Shown here piece by piece: positions 1 through 8,841 of a DNA stretch of 37,413 nt. Numbering within the stretch: position 1 is the stretch's first letter; every line of letters starts with the position of its first letter. The stretch lies in contig JAVBLO010000039.1 of the NCBI GenBank assembly GCA_031553415.1, positions 1-37,413 on the forward strand, in the 5' to 3' direction. The notes below the pieces were generated by a model, which saw only the letters and a program-made list of their open reading frames with translations, was not told where the DNA came from and did not search any database. The stretch comes from JAIRVZ01 sp031553415. GTDB lineage: Bacteria; Bacteroidota; Bacteroidia; Bacteroidales; Azobacteroidaceae. The translations under genes were made by a program, and so were the position numbers.

Positions 1-244
1 CGATAGTCGCTCGTTTTTTTGAAAGGGAAAGCCCCTTTATTTATACCGTGAATTTACGCTTTTTTTTGCTAACCCCAAAATGTCAAAGAACTTTTTTTAT
101 TGGATGATTGTCGAATGTTTCCTTAACTAAACGACATTGAATTAAAATTATAAATAACTGTATTTCATTACATACATATTTTGGCTATTTTTCAGACATC
201 TACAAAAGTGACGAAATTGCATTATTTTACTCTGCTCGGAGGTA

Positions 245-1579
245 CTAAAGATCTTTCAGCAAAACATCATTGCTGACTTTCATCATTTCTTCCCTTATTT
301 TTGAGATAGCATCCCATTCCGATCTGAATTCAATATCTTTATCTATCTTAAATTTTTCAGAACCTTTGGTATCTATTTTCTGAAATAAATATCCAACACT
401 AATTTTATTGATATCTAATGCAGGTTGGTAATAAATCTCCCTGTCATCATTTTCTTTCACTTCATTGATAATATCCAAGCCCTGTAAATCAAAAATAACC
501 TGATGTGTCAAACGGATAGGTATCTTGAAATTAAGTGAAATTTCATCTGCGGTATAAGGAGGATGGCCTTTTTCAAAACGTTTCACAATCAATGTAGCCA
601 CCGTAAGCATCACAAAATCATAATACCTCCTGGTAATATTCTTACTGTCAGCCTCAAAACTATAAGTACGGATATTTTGGGAGGCATAAGAAAACTCAGC
701 CCCAATCAGACATATCAACCACGATAATTGCAACCAAAGTAATAACAAAGGTAAAAAAGCAAAACTTCCGTAGATTGCATTGTATTTCGACACCCAAACC
801 TGCCCGCTGATATATAAATATTGGAAAAGAAGGAATGCCGAACCGGCAAAAATCCCGGCATAAAGCGCATGCTTAAACTGCACCTTGGTATTGGGCATAA
901 ACATATATAAAAATGTAAATGCCAGAATGGATACAAAAAACGGTGTCAATTTCAGAAAAAAGCCATATACTGGAGTCAATACATCAAACTTATCTATTGA
1001 ATCAAGCATTGTGGAAACGAAAATAGACAACCCGCTGGAAAAAACGAGAAACACGGGTAATAATAAAAGAACAGAAAAATAATCTGTAAACTTACGATAA
1101 TAAGGCCGGCCTTTTTTTACCTGCCAAATCATATTGAAATTGTCTTCAATTCCTGAAATCAAATTCAATACGGTATAAAGTAGTAAAATAAGTCCTAAAC
1201 CTACAAATAGCCCTTCTTTGGCTTGTGCCAAATATGAATTAACAAAATCAAATGCTTTGGATAACACTTCTTTTTGTCCGGGAAAATTATCAAACAACTG
1301 GCTCTCAATAATATTGTGGAATCCAAATCCCCGGGCGATAGAAAGCAATACGGCCAACAAGGGGACCAAAGAAAGTAATGTACTATAAGTTAGTGCAGAA
1401 GCTCTATTGGAAAGATCATCGTCTGAAAAACGGCGAACAACAAGCGATACAATTTTCATAAAATTGTATCCTTTTTTCTGTTTTCCAGACACTTCCGAAT
1501 CTGTTATCCTCCAAACATCTTCGGTAATAAATTTGATAAAAGTTTTAACTTTTTCCGGAATTTCGCTGAATTTAAACAT
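245..1579 (-). CDS. YihY/virulence factor BrkB family inner-membrane protein
   Basis: A 444-residue integral membrane protein of the YihY/BrkB family (once called RNase BN). The molecular role of the family is not settled. After a soluble N-terminus of about 55 residues comes the family's conserved start of the membrane domain (RASALTYSTLLSLVPLLAVL), then about six hydrophobic segments to residue ~300, including the LPLLLLWLQLSWLICLIGAE stretch. The last ~140 residues are soluble and resemble a winged-helix fold, as in longer family members. The frame opens at a TTG at 1588, but that TTG lies inside a perfect -7 element, so I take the ATG at 1579 (MFKFSE). Upstream lies an array of 7-base repeats shared with the end of rnpB. 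Family call is confident; function is unknown. Confidence 0.9.
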   Translation of the reverse strand: MFKFSEIPEKVKTFIKFITEDVWRITDSEVSGKQKKGYNFMKIVSLVVRRFSDDDLSNRASALTYSTLLSLVPLLAVLLSIARGFGFHNIIESQLFDNFPGQKEVLSKAFDFVNSYLAQAKEGLFVGLGLILLLYTVLNLISGIEDNFNMIWQVKKGRPYYRKFTDYFSVLLLLPVFLVFSSGLSIFVSTMLDSIDKFDVLTPVYGFFLKLTPFFVSILAFTFLYMFMPNTKVQFKHALYAGIFAGSAFLLFQYLYISGQVWVSKYNAIYGSFAFLPLLLLWLQLSWLICLIGAEFSYASQNIRTYSFEADSKNITRRYYDFVMLTVATLIVKRFEKGHPPYTADEISLNFKIPIRLTHQVIFDLQGLDIINEVKENDDREIYYQPALDINKISVGYLFQKIDTKGSEKFKIDKDIEFRSEWDAISKIREEMMKVSNDVLLKDL

Positions 1580-1585
1580 AGTTAT

Positions 1586-1593
1586 CAAAGTTA
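1586..1593 (-). promoter_or_regulatory. -7 promoter element (TAACTTTG) of the brkB-family gene
   Basis: On the minus strand this reads TAACTTTG, an exact match to the Bacteroidota TAnnTTTG element. Only six bases separate it from the ATG at 1579, so the transcript may be leaderless or nearly so. Part of the box is contributed by the neighbouring TTAAC-type heptad repeats. Confidence 0.5.
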
Positions 1594-1662
1594 AGAGTTA
1601 AAAGTTAAAAGTTAAAAGTTGTTTTTCATAATAAATAACTCTTAACTCTTAATTCTTAACTA
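1591..1662. repeat. Inverted 7-base tandem-repeat hairpin between the brkB-family gene and rnpB
   Basis: The left arm is built of GTTAAGA/GTTAAAA units (about 1590-1620) and the right arm of AACTCTT/AATTCTT units (about 1638-1662), separated by about 18 bases. Transcribed leftwards from rnpB, the arms can fold into a long A/U-rich stem just after the U-run that follows the RNA, so it may help terminate or separate the two units. The same unit type recurs at 2032, 8752 and 16009. Confidence 0.8.
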
Positions 1663-1667
1663 AAAAA

Positions 1668-2019
1668 GTAGTCAACCTGTAAGCCGGATTCTGTATTTGC
1701 CAAAGCAAATGCCTGCCATTTATCTATGTTTGCTGTCTCCAGCAAACTTTAGCAGTCTACCCCCCGGCATCGGACGGGCCGTCCTACATGCGCCGGTATA
1801 CATGACCTTGCAACCCGAAAGGAGCACAGCATCTTGCATTGCTGCAAAACCCGGTAGGCTCTTACCCCACCTTCTCACCCTTACCGCACATAAAATGCGG
1901 CGGTTATTTTCTTCTGCTTACCTCTGCCCTCGCGAACAGCTACCTGTTAGGTAGTTCGGCACCCTGTGTTGTCCGGACTTTCCTCTCTTTTTTCAAACAG
2001 CGACAGACCGGTCGACTAC
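1668..2019 (-). ncRNA. rnpB: RNase P RNA (bacterial type A)
   Basis: Catalytic RNA of ribonuclease P, which removes 5' leaders from pre-tRNAs. Read on the minus strand, the 5' part holds the conserved GAGGAAAGTCCGGAC segment and the 3' part the conserved ACAGAATCCGGCTTA segment. The ends pair: GTAGTCGACC (2019-2010) with GGTTGACTAC (1677-1668) forms helix P1 with one wobble, which fixes the ends. Directly after P1 the minus strand runs into T6 (1667-1662), then the heptad hairpin. Length of about 352 nt fits the family. A -7 box lies five bases upstream. High confidence. Confidence 0.96.
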
Positions 2020-2023
2020 GGGG

Positions 2024-2031
2024 CAAAGATA
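2024..2031 (-). promoter_or_regulatory. -7 promoter element (TATCTTTG) of rnpB
   Basis: Reads TATCTTTG on the minus strand, an exact TAnnTTTG match placed five bases before the start of helix P1. The region where a -33 TTTG would be expected is occupied instead by TTCTTAA heptad repeats (2032-2062), and no TTTG is visible there. Confidence 0.65.
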
Positions 2032-2062
2032 GTTAAGAATTAAGAATTAAGAATTAAGAATG
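2032..2062. repeat. Single-arm 7-base tandem repeat upstream of rnpB
   Basis: About four copies of TTAAGAA, degenerate at the right end, lie between the stop of the leucine-rich-repeat gene and the rnpB -7 box. There is no facing arm here, though it could pair with the opposite-sense arm at 1638-1662. Confidence 0.75.
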
Positions 2063-2067
2063 AGGAA

Positions 2068-3717
2068 TTATTTCTTCAGGAACTTATGAATTGATGTTCC
2101 TTCTGCTGTTTTTAACTTTATTAAATAGGCTCCTGGATTCCAGTCTGATAGATGGATTTCAGATTCGGTTCCTGAGTATTTTATTTTTCCGGCAATATCA
2201 AAAACATTTATATTCATGATTTGTAATTCACTTTCTATATTCAACACGTCAGCCGCAGGATTAGGGTAAATTTTAATCTTTGCTGTTTTTAGTAAATCGA
2301 TTCCACTTGAAGCCAAAACGGTTATGAATGGTGTTTCAACAGTTACAGTACTCCATTCCAATTTATTATTTCGCATTATAACCTTATAAATTCCAGGTTT
2401 ATGAAATACAACTACACCGTCAATCACCTCAAAAGAACCAGGAAATTCGGAGACATCGCCTTCCCTTTTAACCTCAAAAAAAGTTGGTTCTCCATCTACA
2501 TATTGTTCCGAGCTGAAATCAAGTTTGTCCCCAACTGATAACCTTGTTGGGCAATCAACTGTTTGTCCATACAATTCACAAGCGCCAGAAACCATAACAT
2601 TTGTCCTAGGATAATACGGGAAAATATTTTTCCATAATATCAGGGCACAATGATACAAGTCATTAAAAAGCAGATTATTATTCTCACAATAAAAAGAAAG
2701 CAGTTCTTTTGCATTTTCATTTAATTCCAAATGGCTGATTTTATTATCACTACAAGCAAACGCCTGAAGCTTAGAAAGATTTCTCACATCCAAACTTTCA
2801 AGTTCATTCTCAGAGCAATCCAATACTTTCAAGTTTGTCAGGTTGCTCACATTCAATTCTTTTAATTGATTATTATAACAATCCAAATACATCAAATTGA
2901 ACAAATTGCCAACATTCAGAGTTGACAATTGATTATTCGAACAATATAAAAATTTCAATTCCGACAAACCTTCTACATCTAAAACTGAAATTTTATTGTT
3001 ATTACAATTTAAACTTTCTAATTTTTGCAAAGGGGATACATTTAGCTTTTCAAGTTCATTCGAAGCACAATTCAACGTTTTGAGATTAACCAATCCTTCC
3101 ACCTTTAAGTTAGATAGTCTGTTAACATTACAGACTAATTTTTCCAATTGTGTCAAATTGTCAATTTTCAATTCAGCTATCCTGTTTTGCTGACAATCAA
3201 GATTTTTCAAAATAGATAAATGTTCAATATCAAGTGACTGCAAAACGTTTTGTTCGCAATTCAGTATTTCTATGTTATCACATCCGGTTATATTCAAATC
3301 TGTAATTTTACAGTACATGCAATAAACGGATTTCAACTTTTTCAAGCCGGATAAATTTAATCCGGTTATTCCACTATTAGAACTACATCCGAATTCTTCC
3401 AATTCAGTCAAGGCAGTGAGGTTCACATTACCTGAAAGTTTCCCTCCCCAACTATAGCTCTGGGCAACAACAATTCCACCAACCTGTAATTTAATTACTC
3501 TTTTAGGCTCACTATCGCTCCATGTTACTTTACTCAAGTTTCCAGGACTCTCAAAATCCCAGCCTAGCATGTTAGTTGGATCATTATTTGCTTTAAAAGC
3601 TTTTAAACAGTTTATATCTCCTTCATGATAAGTTTGCCCTGCAACATTGAGTGTTAGCCCAATACAAGATACAAATACAAGCAAAAAAACAGAACAGATT
3701 TGTTTATTCAATTTCAT
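2068..3717 (-). CDS. Secreted leucine-rich-repeat protein with type IX secretion C-terminal domain
   Basis: A 549-residue secreted protein. A signal peptide (residues 1-27, ending near NVAGQ) is followed by a ~70-residue leader region, then about 12 leucine-rich repeats of 21 residues with the pattern LxCxxNxLxxLxVxxLxxLK (about 110-360). Next is a non-repeat region of about 110 residues and a C-terminal domain (about 475-549) starting IKIYPNPAADVLNIES and ending in a short basic tail, typical of a type A type IX sorting domain. It should therefore cross the outer membrane by T9SS and be released or anchored at the surface. Repeats like these usually mediate protein binding; the ligand is unknown. 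It is divergent from the pectate lyase gene, with a 251-base gap. I found no clear -7 box in front of it. Confidence 0.88.
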   Translation of the reverse strand: MKLNKQICSVFLLVFVSCIGLTLNVAGQTYHEGDINCLKAFKANNDPTNMLGWDFESPGNLSKVTWSDSEPKRVIKLQVGGIVVAQSYSWGGKLSGNVNLTALTELEEFGCSSNSGITGLNLSGLKKLKSVYCMYCKITDLNITGCDNIEILNCEQNVLQSLDIEHLSILKNLDCQQNRIAELKIDNLTQLEKLVCNVNRLSNLKVEGLVNLKTLNCASNELEKLNVSPLQKLESLNCNNNKISVLDVEGLSELKFLYCSNNQLSTLNVGNLFNLMYLDCYNNQLKELNVSNLTNLKVLDCSENELESLDVRNLSKLQAFACSDNKISHLELNENAKELLSFYCENNNLLFNDLYHCALILWKNIFPYYPRTNVMVSGACELYGQTVDCPTRLSVGDKLDFSSEQYVDGEPTFFEVKREGDVSEFPGSFEVIDGVVVFHKPGIYKVIMRNNKLEWSTVTVETPFITVLASSGIDLLKTAKIKIYPNPAADVLNIESELQIMNINVFDIAGKIKYSGTESEIHLSDWNPGAYLIKLKTAEGTSIHKFLKK

Positions 3718-3968
3718 AATAATTCTATATTTTCAGACTTCTATTATTCCTAAAACGGTTAAATTAAGTATAAATTATAAAACAATCAAATATTCCCATT
3801 ATTTAATGAAAATTTGAGCACTTATAAATAAAACATCCATAACGGAGACTTCTGTGTCTGTCTGCATTACAAATGTCTACCCTGTTTGGGAAAAATCTAT
3901 ATATTAAAAAGGTATTTTATTTTCAATTTTGCATCATAATTTTTTAATAATTTAATCTTATTCGAAAA

Positions 3969-6900
3969 ATGATGAAAAACAATTATCTGAGATTTCTTCT
4001 CTTCGCACTTTGTGCTTTTTGCTGGCAGTTGGGTTCTGCCACTGAATATTATGTCGCAACAACCGGAAATGACAATAATCCCGGGACAGCCGAATCTCCT
4101 TTTGCAACTCCTAACAAGGCAGTTGAAGTTGTTAAACCTGGTGATAAAATCATTATCAAGGGCGGCCGTTATATGTTGCCTGCTACAATCAAGTTAAAAG
4201 CTCAACACTCCGGAACTGCCAACGCACGTATTTATATGTGGGGAGCTCCAGGAGAGCAAGTTATCCTTGATGGAAAAAACATCCCTGCTAATAGCGTACA
4301 GGAATTCAAAATGTCGCGCTGTATTTATTTAAATCATGAAGCTAACTATTGGCATTTTAAGAATCTGGAAATGTGTAATGCCAATGACAATGGCATGAAA
4401 CTAGAAGGAAGCTACAATATCGTTGAAAACTGCAAATTCTATGATAACAACGATACCGGTCTCCAAATAGGTATGTATAAAGACTTTACTTATGAAGATA
4501 CCAAAACTTTACCGGCAGGTAGCCCTCAATTCAATCCGGGATACCAATTCTGTAAATATAATATCATTATCAATTGTGATTCCTATTACAATTACGATTC
4601 AAGAGCTTATGGCGGTGGAAAAGATGACGGAGGTGATGCCGACGGTTTCGCCTGTAAATTATTTCCCGGACCAGGCACTGAATTCCACGGATGCCGTGCA
4701 TGGCAAAATTCTGATGATAACTGGGATTTATACATGGTTTATCATCCTATTATCATTGACAATTGCTGGAGTTGGAAAGCCGGTTATGACAAAAACAGTA
4801 CCGGAATCGGAAATGGAAACGGATTCAAACTTGGAGGTGGAGGTACTTCCGGAGGAGCTGCTTTCGCACAATCCATAGGTGCTCACGTTGTGAAAAATTG
4901 TATCGCATTTGATTGTTTACATAAAGGTTTTGACCAGAATAATGCTTACGAAGGAATGTACTTGTTTAATAATGTTTCATTCCATAATGAATATAACTAT
5001 CGTTTCCCAACTGTTTTTATGTACGGGCAAATGCACATGAGAAACAATATCGGATTTAAAGCAAAAACAGAAAATCATGAATTTCTATCTGCAGATAAAC
5101 CAGGCTCTTACAATCCGGATACAGATTACAACTCTTGGACAACCATCGACAAATCCAGTCCCTATAAAGAAAGTACTAAAGTGGGAAAAACAGCTAATTT
5201 GACACAAGAATATTCTTCTCAATTTAAAAGCTTAAGTTCTACAGATTTTATGGCTACCCGTCAAACTGACGGAAGTTTACCTGATAATAATTTCGGAAAA
5301 TTAACAGATAACAGTATTTTCATTGACAAAGGTCAGAAAATTGAAAATTACGAACCTAAAACAGGATTAACTGCAAACGAAATGCCTGCAGGTTACCAAC
5401 AAATTGGCAATATTACGATTCCTTACAACGGAACTGCTCCTGATTTTGGTGCATTTGAATCCGGAGATCCTACAATTGCAACTTTAGTGCTTATGTCAGG
5501 AACACCTACTCAAAACGTATACACAGGAACTCCGATTGAAATCGTTTATAAATTCGGTGGAGCTGCTACTGATGCAAATGTAACTGGAGCACCAGCCGGA
5601 TTCGTTACTAAAAATGGTAAAACAGTTACCATCAGCGGTAATGCAACAACATCATTCACTTACTCTATCACCAATGTAGGAGGAACAAATTTGATTACAC
5701 TTAATGGTGCAATCTCTGTTTCAAATGTTCAACCAGCCACATTAACTGTAACTTCAGGAAAAGCTTCCCAGGAAGTAAACATAGGTTCAGCCATTCAAAC
5801 AACAGTATATACCTGGGGAGGAGGCGCAACAGATATTACCTGGACTGCTCTTCCTGCCGGATTAGAATATGACAAAAATATCAGTGCAAAAACATTGACT
5901 ATCTCTGGAATTCCTACTGCAGATGGTACTTATTCCGTAACAACTGCAGGAGGAATGGAAGGTTCTACTCAAACAATCAGCGCTACAATCACCCGTGTAA
6001 TTCCTGTAAAAGTATTAACCGGGGACTGGTATCACATCCAGGATGCTTTTGATTCTCTACCTGATGATTTGGAAGAAAGAGTTGCTGTAGCAAACGGTAG
6101 CGGCGAAACAATATGGAATCCGACAAGAACAGAAGACGGCAACCCTTTCTCTACCGGTTCTGTAGACCTGGGAAAAAGTGGTGGATATATCATGTTCACA
6201 CTTCCAAGCCTGGTTGAACTCAAAATTAATATGTTCACAACAGGAGATCGTACCTTGCAAATTAAGTATGGTTCTCCAAGCCAACCGGAAAGTACCTGGA
6301 AAACAACTTCAATAGCAAGTTTCAAGAAAGGATCATTTCCTCAATGGGATGTAATGTCAAAAGGAGGCATCAGTGAAACTAAAGAACCTATTGCTGTTAA
6401 AATCATCAATACAGCAAGCGGTGGTGGTCTGCGAATCAATGATTTCTATATCAAAGTCTTTGATGATGGTTCTGTTGTTGTTCCTGGCAATAAAAAACCG
6501 GAAGTACAATTAACAAAACCGGAAGCTGGAAATATATTTGAAGCGCCTGCTAACATCAAATTATCGGCTATGGCAACAGACGAAGACGGCTCTGTTTCCA
6601 AAGTGGAATTCTACAATGGAGCAATATTGATTACTACTGTAACAGAACCCACCAATGGAGAATATTCTTTCTTGTGGGAAAATGTAGCCAAAGGTACTTA
6701 TTCCGTCACAGCTAAAGTTTTCGATAACGAAGGGGTATCTAAAACTTCTTCAGCAGTTGTTATCTCTGTTACAAGCAATGAACTTGATACGGATCGTTTA
6801 TATACACTTCCTTACATTTTAGACTTCAATCCAGGCAATAGCACATTCACACAATTGTCTGAGTTACCGTCTTTCATGATACCTAATGGAAGTAATACTA

Positions 6901-7391
6901 TTTATAATCCTAATTACGCAAATTACTCGAAAGAAGGAACTCCTCTTGCCAATGGAAGTCAGGCAATCCGTATTGAACAAAACGAATCGATGACATTCAG
7001 ATTAGGTAGTTGCAAAACATTTACATTCAAATGGTGTTCTTCCGGAAAGAGATATCCTATTCTGAAAGATCAAGATGGCAAAGAATATTTAAAATACTCT
7101 TCGCAAAAAACAGCAGCAACCACTTATACAGAAACAGCGACTATCAATGCTACCGCTGATGTTGATTTAACATTATCTTTCAATGGAAGCGGTGGTGTCA
7201 CTATCATGTATTTGGAAATTAGTGGAAACAGCACTTCTATTAAAAATGTAAATGCAGATAAAGGCGATGTTGTTGATATCAAATATTACACAATCACAGG
7301 CGCACAAGTATCTAATCCTCAACAAGGAATCTTTATCAAAAAAACAATTTACTCAAGTGGAATGGTTGAAACAACTAAAGTAATGAAATAA
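3969..7391 (+). CDS. Secreted family 9 pectate lyase with Ig-like domains
   Basis: A 1140-residue multidomain enzyme predicted to cleave pectate by beta-elimination (PL9, right-handed parallel beta-helix). A signal peptide ends near residue 24. The catalytic domain covers about 25-500. Candidate calcium ligands are D225, D249, D250 and D253 (GDADGF and SDDNWDLY motifs), and the candidate catalytic base is K287 in NGNGFKLGGG; the 24-residue gap between the first two aspartates equals that in the characterised enzyme Pel9A. Two Ig-like segments (about 500-680) and a further module follow. At about 845-935 lies a bacterial Ig domain (NKKPEVQLTKPEAGNIF start), and the end (about 1095-1140) resembles a secretion C-terminal domain. 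Two Met codons start the frame; I use the first. A clean hairpin terminator follows. Confidence 0.9.
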   Translation: MMKNNYLRFLLFALCAFCWQLGSATEYYVATTGNDNNPGTAESPFATPNKAVEVVKPGDKIIIKGGRYMLPATIKLKAQHSGTANARIYMWGAPGEQVILDGKNIPANSVQEFKMSRCIYLNHEANYWHFKNLEMCNANDNGMKLEGSYNIVENCKFYDNNDTGLQIGMYKDFTYEDTKTLPAGSPQFNPGYQFCKYNIIINCDSYYNYDSRAYGGGKDDGGDADGFACKLFPGPGTEFHGCRAWQNSDDNWDLYMVYHPIIIDNCWSWKAGYDKNSTGIGNGNGFKLGGGGTSGGAAFAQSIGAHVVKNCIAFDCLHKGFDQNNAYEGMYLFNNVSFHNEYNYRFPTVFMYGQMHMRNNIGFKAKTENHEFLSADKPGSYNPDTDYNSWTTIDKSSPYKESTKVGKTANLTQEYSSQFKSLSSTDFMATRQTDGSLPDNNFGKLTDNSIFIDKGQKIENYEPKTGLTANEMPAGYQQIGNITIPYNGTAPDFGAFESGDPTIATLVLMSGTPTQNVYTGTPIEIVYKFGGAATDANVTGAPAGFVTKNGKTVTISGNATTSFTYSITNVGGTNLITLNGAISVSNVQPATLTVTSGKASQEVNIGSAIQTTVYTWGGGATDITWTALPAGLEYDKNISAKTLTISGIPTADGTYSVTTAGGMEGSTQTISATITRVIPVKVLTGDWYHIQDAFDSLPDDLEERVAVANGSGETIWNPTRTEDGNPFSTGSVDLGKSGGYIMFTLPSLVELKINMFTTGDRTLQIKYGSPSQPESTWKTTSIASFKKGSFPQWDVMSKGGISETKEPIAVKIINTASGGGLRINDFYIKVFDDGSVVVPGNKKPEVQLTKPEAGNIFEAPANIKLSAMATDEDGSVSKVEFYNGAILITTVTEPTNGEYSFLWENVAKGTYSVTAKVFDNEGVSKTSSAVVISVTSNELDTDRLYTLPYILDFNPGNSTFTQLSELPSFMIPNGSNTIYNPNYANYSKEGTPLANGSQAIRIEQNESMTFRLGSCKTFTFKWCSSGKRYPILKDQDGKEYLKYSSQKTAATTYTETATINATADVDLTLSFNGSGGVTIMYLEISGNSTSIKNVNADKGDVVDIKYYTITGAQVSNPQQGIFIKKTIYSSGMVETTKVMK

Positions 7392-7402
7392 GGCTTTTAA
7401 AG

Positions 7403-7446
7403 AAAGGCTGTGCCAAAGAAACTGTCACAGCCTTTTCATATTTTTT
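7403..7446 (+). terminator. Rho-independent terminator after the pectate lyase gene
   Basis: AAAGGCTGTG (7403-7412) pairs perfectly with CACAGCCTTT (7426-7435), followed by a T-rich tract (TTTTCATATTTTTT). It begins 12 bases after the stop codon. Confidence 0.85.
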
Positions 7447-7472
7447 GTCACATAATTCTTACACAAATAATC

Positions 7473-7808
7473 ATGAAAACCTGCAGTTTAATTTCAATCT
7501 TAGTATTATCAGTAACACTCGTCCTTTTTGTTTCTTGTAATTTAAGCAAAAAAGATTTGCAATTAGCGAATCAAGATACGGAGCATGAAACCAAAAAATT
7601 TGCAACATACGAAACCGAAACTTACCTGATTGTTTATGGGGAGATACAACACCTGGAATTGAAAGATAAACAAGGAAATATTGTTGCTTCAGAAAATATG
7701 CAACAACTCATCAGCACCAAAGAACTTCAGAAAGGGGAAACCTATAAACTACACATTACTGCTAAGGATGGCACAAAAGCGGAACAATCTTTCACAAAAA
7801 CATTTTAA
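7473..7808 (+). CDS. Small lipoprotein of unknown function
   Basis: A 111-residue protein starting MKTCSLISIL. The frame extends upstream to a GTG at 7410, but that codon lies in the terminator hairpin, so the ATG at 7473 is chosen. A hydrophobic signal ends in LFVSC, making Cys22 the likely lipidation site and placing the protein in the periplasm or on an outer-membrane leaflet. The mature part (about 85 residues) alternates short beta-strand-like segments and suggests a small Ig-like fold. No family recognised. It follows the pectate lyase but is separated from it by the terminator, so co-transcription would need readthrough. Confidence 0.7.
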   Translation: MKTCSLISILVLSVTLVLFVSCNLSKKDLQLANQDTEHETKKFATYETETYLIVYGEIQHLELKDKQGNIVASENMQQLISTKELQKGETYKLHITAKDGTKAEQSFTKTF

Positions 7809-7860
7809 AATCTAGCAACAAATTTCACAAATAACACTAATTTTAGACGCAAAATTTTTC

Positions 7861-7932
7861 AGACAGGATTAACTGGATTTACATGTTTTTCTATAAGTGA
7901 AATTTATCTTGTTAATCTTGTAAATCCTGTCT
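7861..7932. repeat. Inverted 9-base tandem-repeat element between convergent genes
   Basis: The left arm (7861-7885, beginning AGACAGGATTAACTGG) is an imperfect inverse of the right arm (7908-7932, ending GTAAATCCTGTCT). The right arm shows a 9-base period: TTAATCTTG, TAAATCCTG, TCTAA. AT-rich flanks add more imperfect inverted sequence. It lies between the convergent small lipoprotein gene and the exonuclease gene and may act as a two-way terminator. Confidence 0.7.
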
Positions 7933-7976
7933 AAATAAAATTTCATGTAATTCGTGGCCAAATTTTAAAATGTATT

Positions 7977-8744
7977 CTATTTATTAAAATTCCGCAGCTT
8001 AATATTGGTAAAGATTTTTTTAGTATGCAATGGAAAATCGCCCTGCATAATCCAACCATAATATCCAGGATCTTCTTTCAAGACTTCAGCGACCAAGCGG
8101 CCTTTATATTTACCGAAATTGATTAATTCTTCTTTTTTATCATTATAAACGATTCTACCGGCAAAATCAACATTATTTCCGAAACAGGAATATTCAGACA
8201 GGAAATTGATATCGTTCTGTAAATCCGGATACTTATCCAATTGCGATTTCAGGATTTCATAAGTAGCTTTGGTATCGGCTTCCGCACTATGGGCATCATC
8301 CAAATCCAAATCACAATAAAATTTATATGCAGCAGATAAAGTACGTTGTTCTTTCTTATGAAAAATGGTTTGAACATCTACAAATTTGCGCTTCATCAAA
8401 TCCAAATCAACTCCGGCTCTCAAAAATTCTTCTGCCAGCAAAGGGATATCGAATCTGTTAGAATTATAACCGGCCAAATCACAACCTTCAATTTGGGAAG
8501 CCAATGATTTAGCTATTGTTTTGAATGTAGGACAATCTTTTACATCTTCATCCGTAATGCCATGAATGGCGGTTGCCTGCGGTGGAATCAGCATTTCCGG
8601 ATTTATTCTCCTTGTTTTGATCTCTTCCCTGCCATCGGGAAAAACTTTCAGGTAGGAAATTTCAACAATACGATCAGAAACAATATTGATTCCAGTCGTT
8701 TCCAAGTCAAAAAAAACAAGGGGATTTTTCAGGTTTAATTGCAT
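7977..8744 (-). CDS. DnaQ-like 3'-5' exonuclease (DEDDh family)
   Basis: A 255-residue exonuclease related to the proofreading epsilon subunit. All DEDDh catalytic residues are visible: D13 and E15 in FFDLETTG, D99 in NSNRFDIPLL, and H152 with D157 in DAHSAEADT. The exonuclease domain spans about 8-170. The C-terminal ~60 residues (INFGKYKGRLVAEVL, YYGWIMQGDF) resemble the short DUF3820-type domain often joined to such exonucleases in Bacteroidota. The gene lies downstream of dnaN on the same strand, with a 33-base-arm hairpin between. A role as a replicative proofreader or as a repair or RNA-trimming exonuclease cannot be separated from sequence. Confidence 0.93.
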   Translation of the reverse strand: MQLNLKNPLVFFDLETTGINIVSDRIVEISYLKVFPDGREEIKTRRINPEMLIPPQATAIHGITDEDVKDCPTFKTIAKSLASQIEGCDLAGYNSNRFDIPLLAEEFLRAGVDLDLMKRKFVDVQTIFHKKEQRTLSAAYKFYCDLDLDDAHSAEADTKATYEILKSQLDKYPDLQNDINFLSEYSCFGNNVDFAGRIVYNDKKEELINFGKYKGRLVAEVLKEDPGYYGWIMQGDFPLHTKKIFTNIKLRNFNK

Positions 8745-8751
8745 GTTTGGG

Positions 8752-8840
8752 AAGTTAAGAGTTAAGAATTAAGAGTTAAGAGTTGAGTTAGTTGTTGCGT
8801 GTAAACCAACTCTTAATTCTTAACTCTTAATTCTTAACTT
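8752..8840. repeat. Inverted 7-base tandem-repeat hairpin between dnaN and the dnaQ-like gene
   Basis: Left arm 8752-8784 and right arm 8808-8840, each 33 bases, are made of GTTAAGA/ATTAAGA units and their complements. They are inverse copies with three transition differences, two of which become G-U pairs in RNA. The 23-base loop is not repetitive. The right arm ends one base from the dnaN stop codon, so the folded RNA would sit directly after dnaN and may attenuate or stabilise the dnaN-exonuclease transcript. Confidence 0.85.
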
Positions 8841-8841
8841 A

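Noticed and set aside
15..62. Terminator-like stems at the window start (AAAGGG with CCCTTT, then a T-run)
   Set aside because: Stems are six pairs or fewer and the T-run does not follow the stem on the strand of the neighbouring gene; too weak to call.
1697..2036. Plus-strand reading frames over rnpB
   Set aside because: They are antisense shadows of the RNase P RNA gene.
3885..3931. Promoter of the pectate lyase gene (TTTG at 3885, CAATTTTG at 3924)
   Set aside because: The -7 box has a mismatch at its first base, and the spacing of 35 bases is too long.
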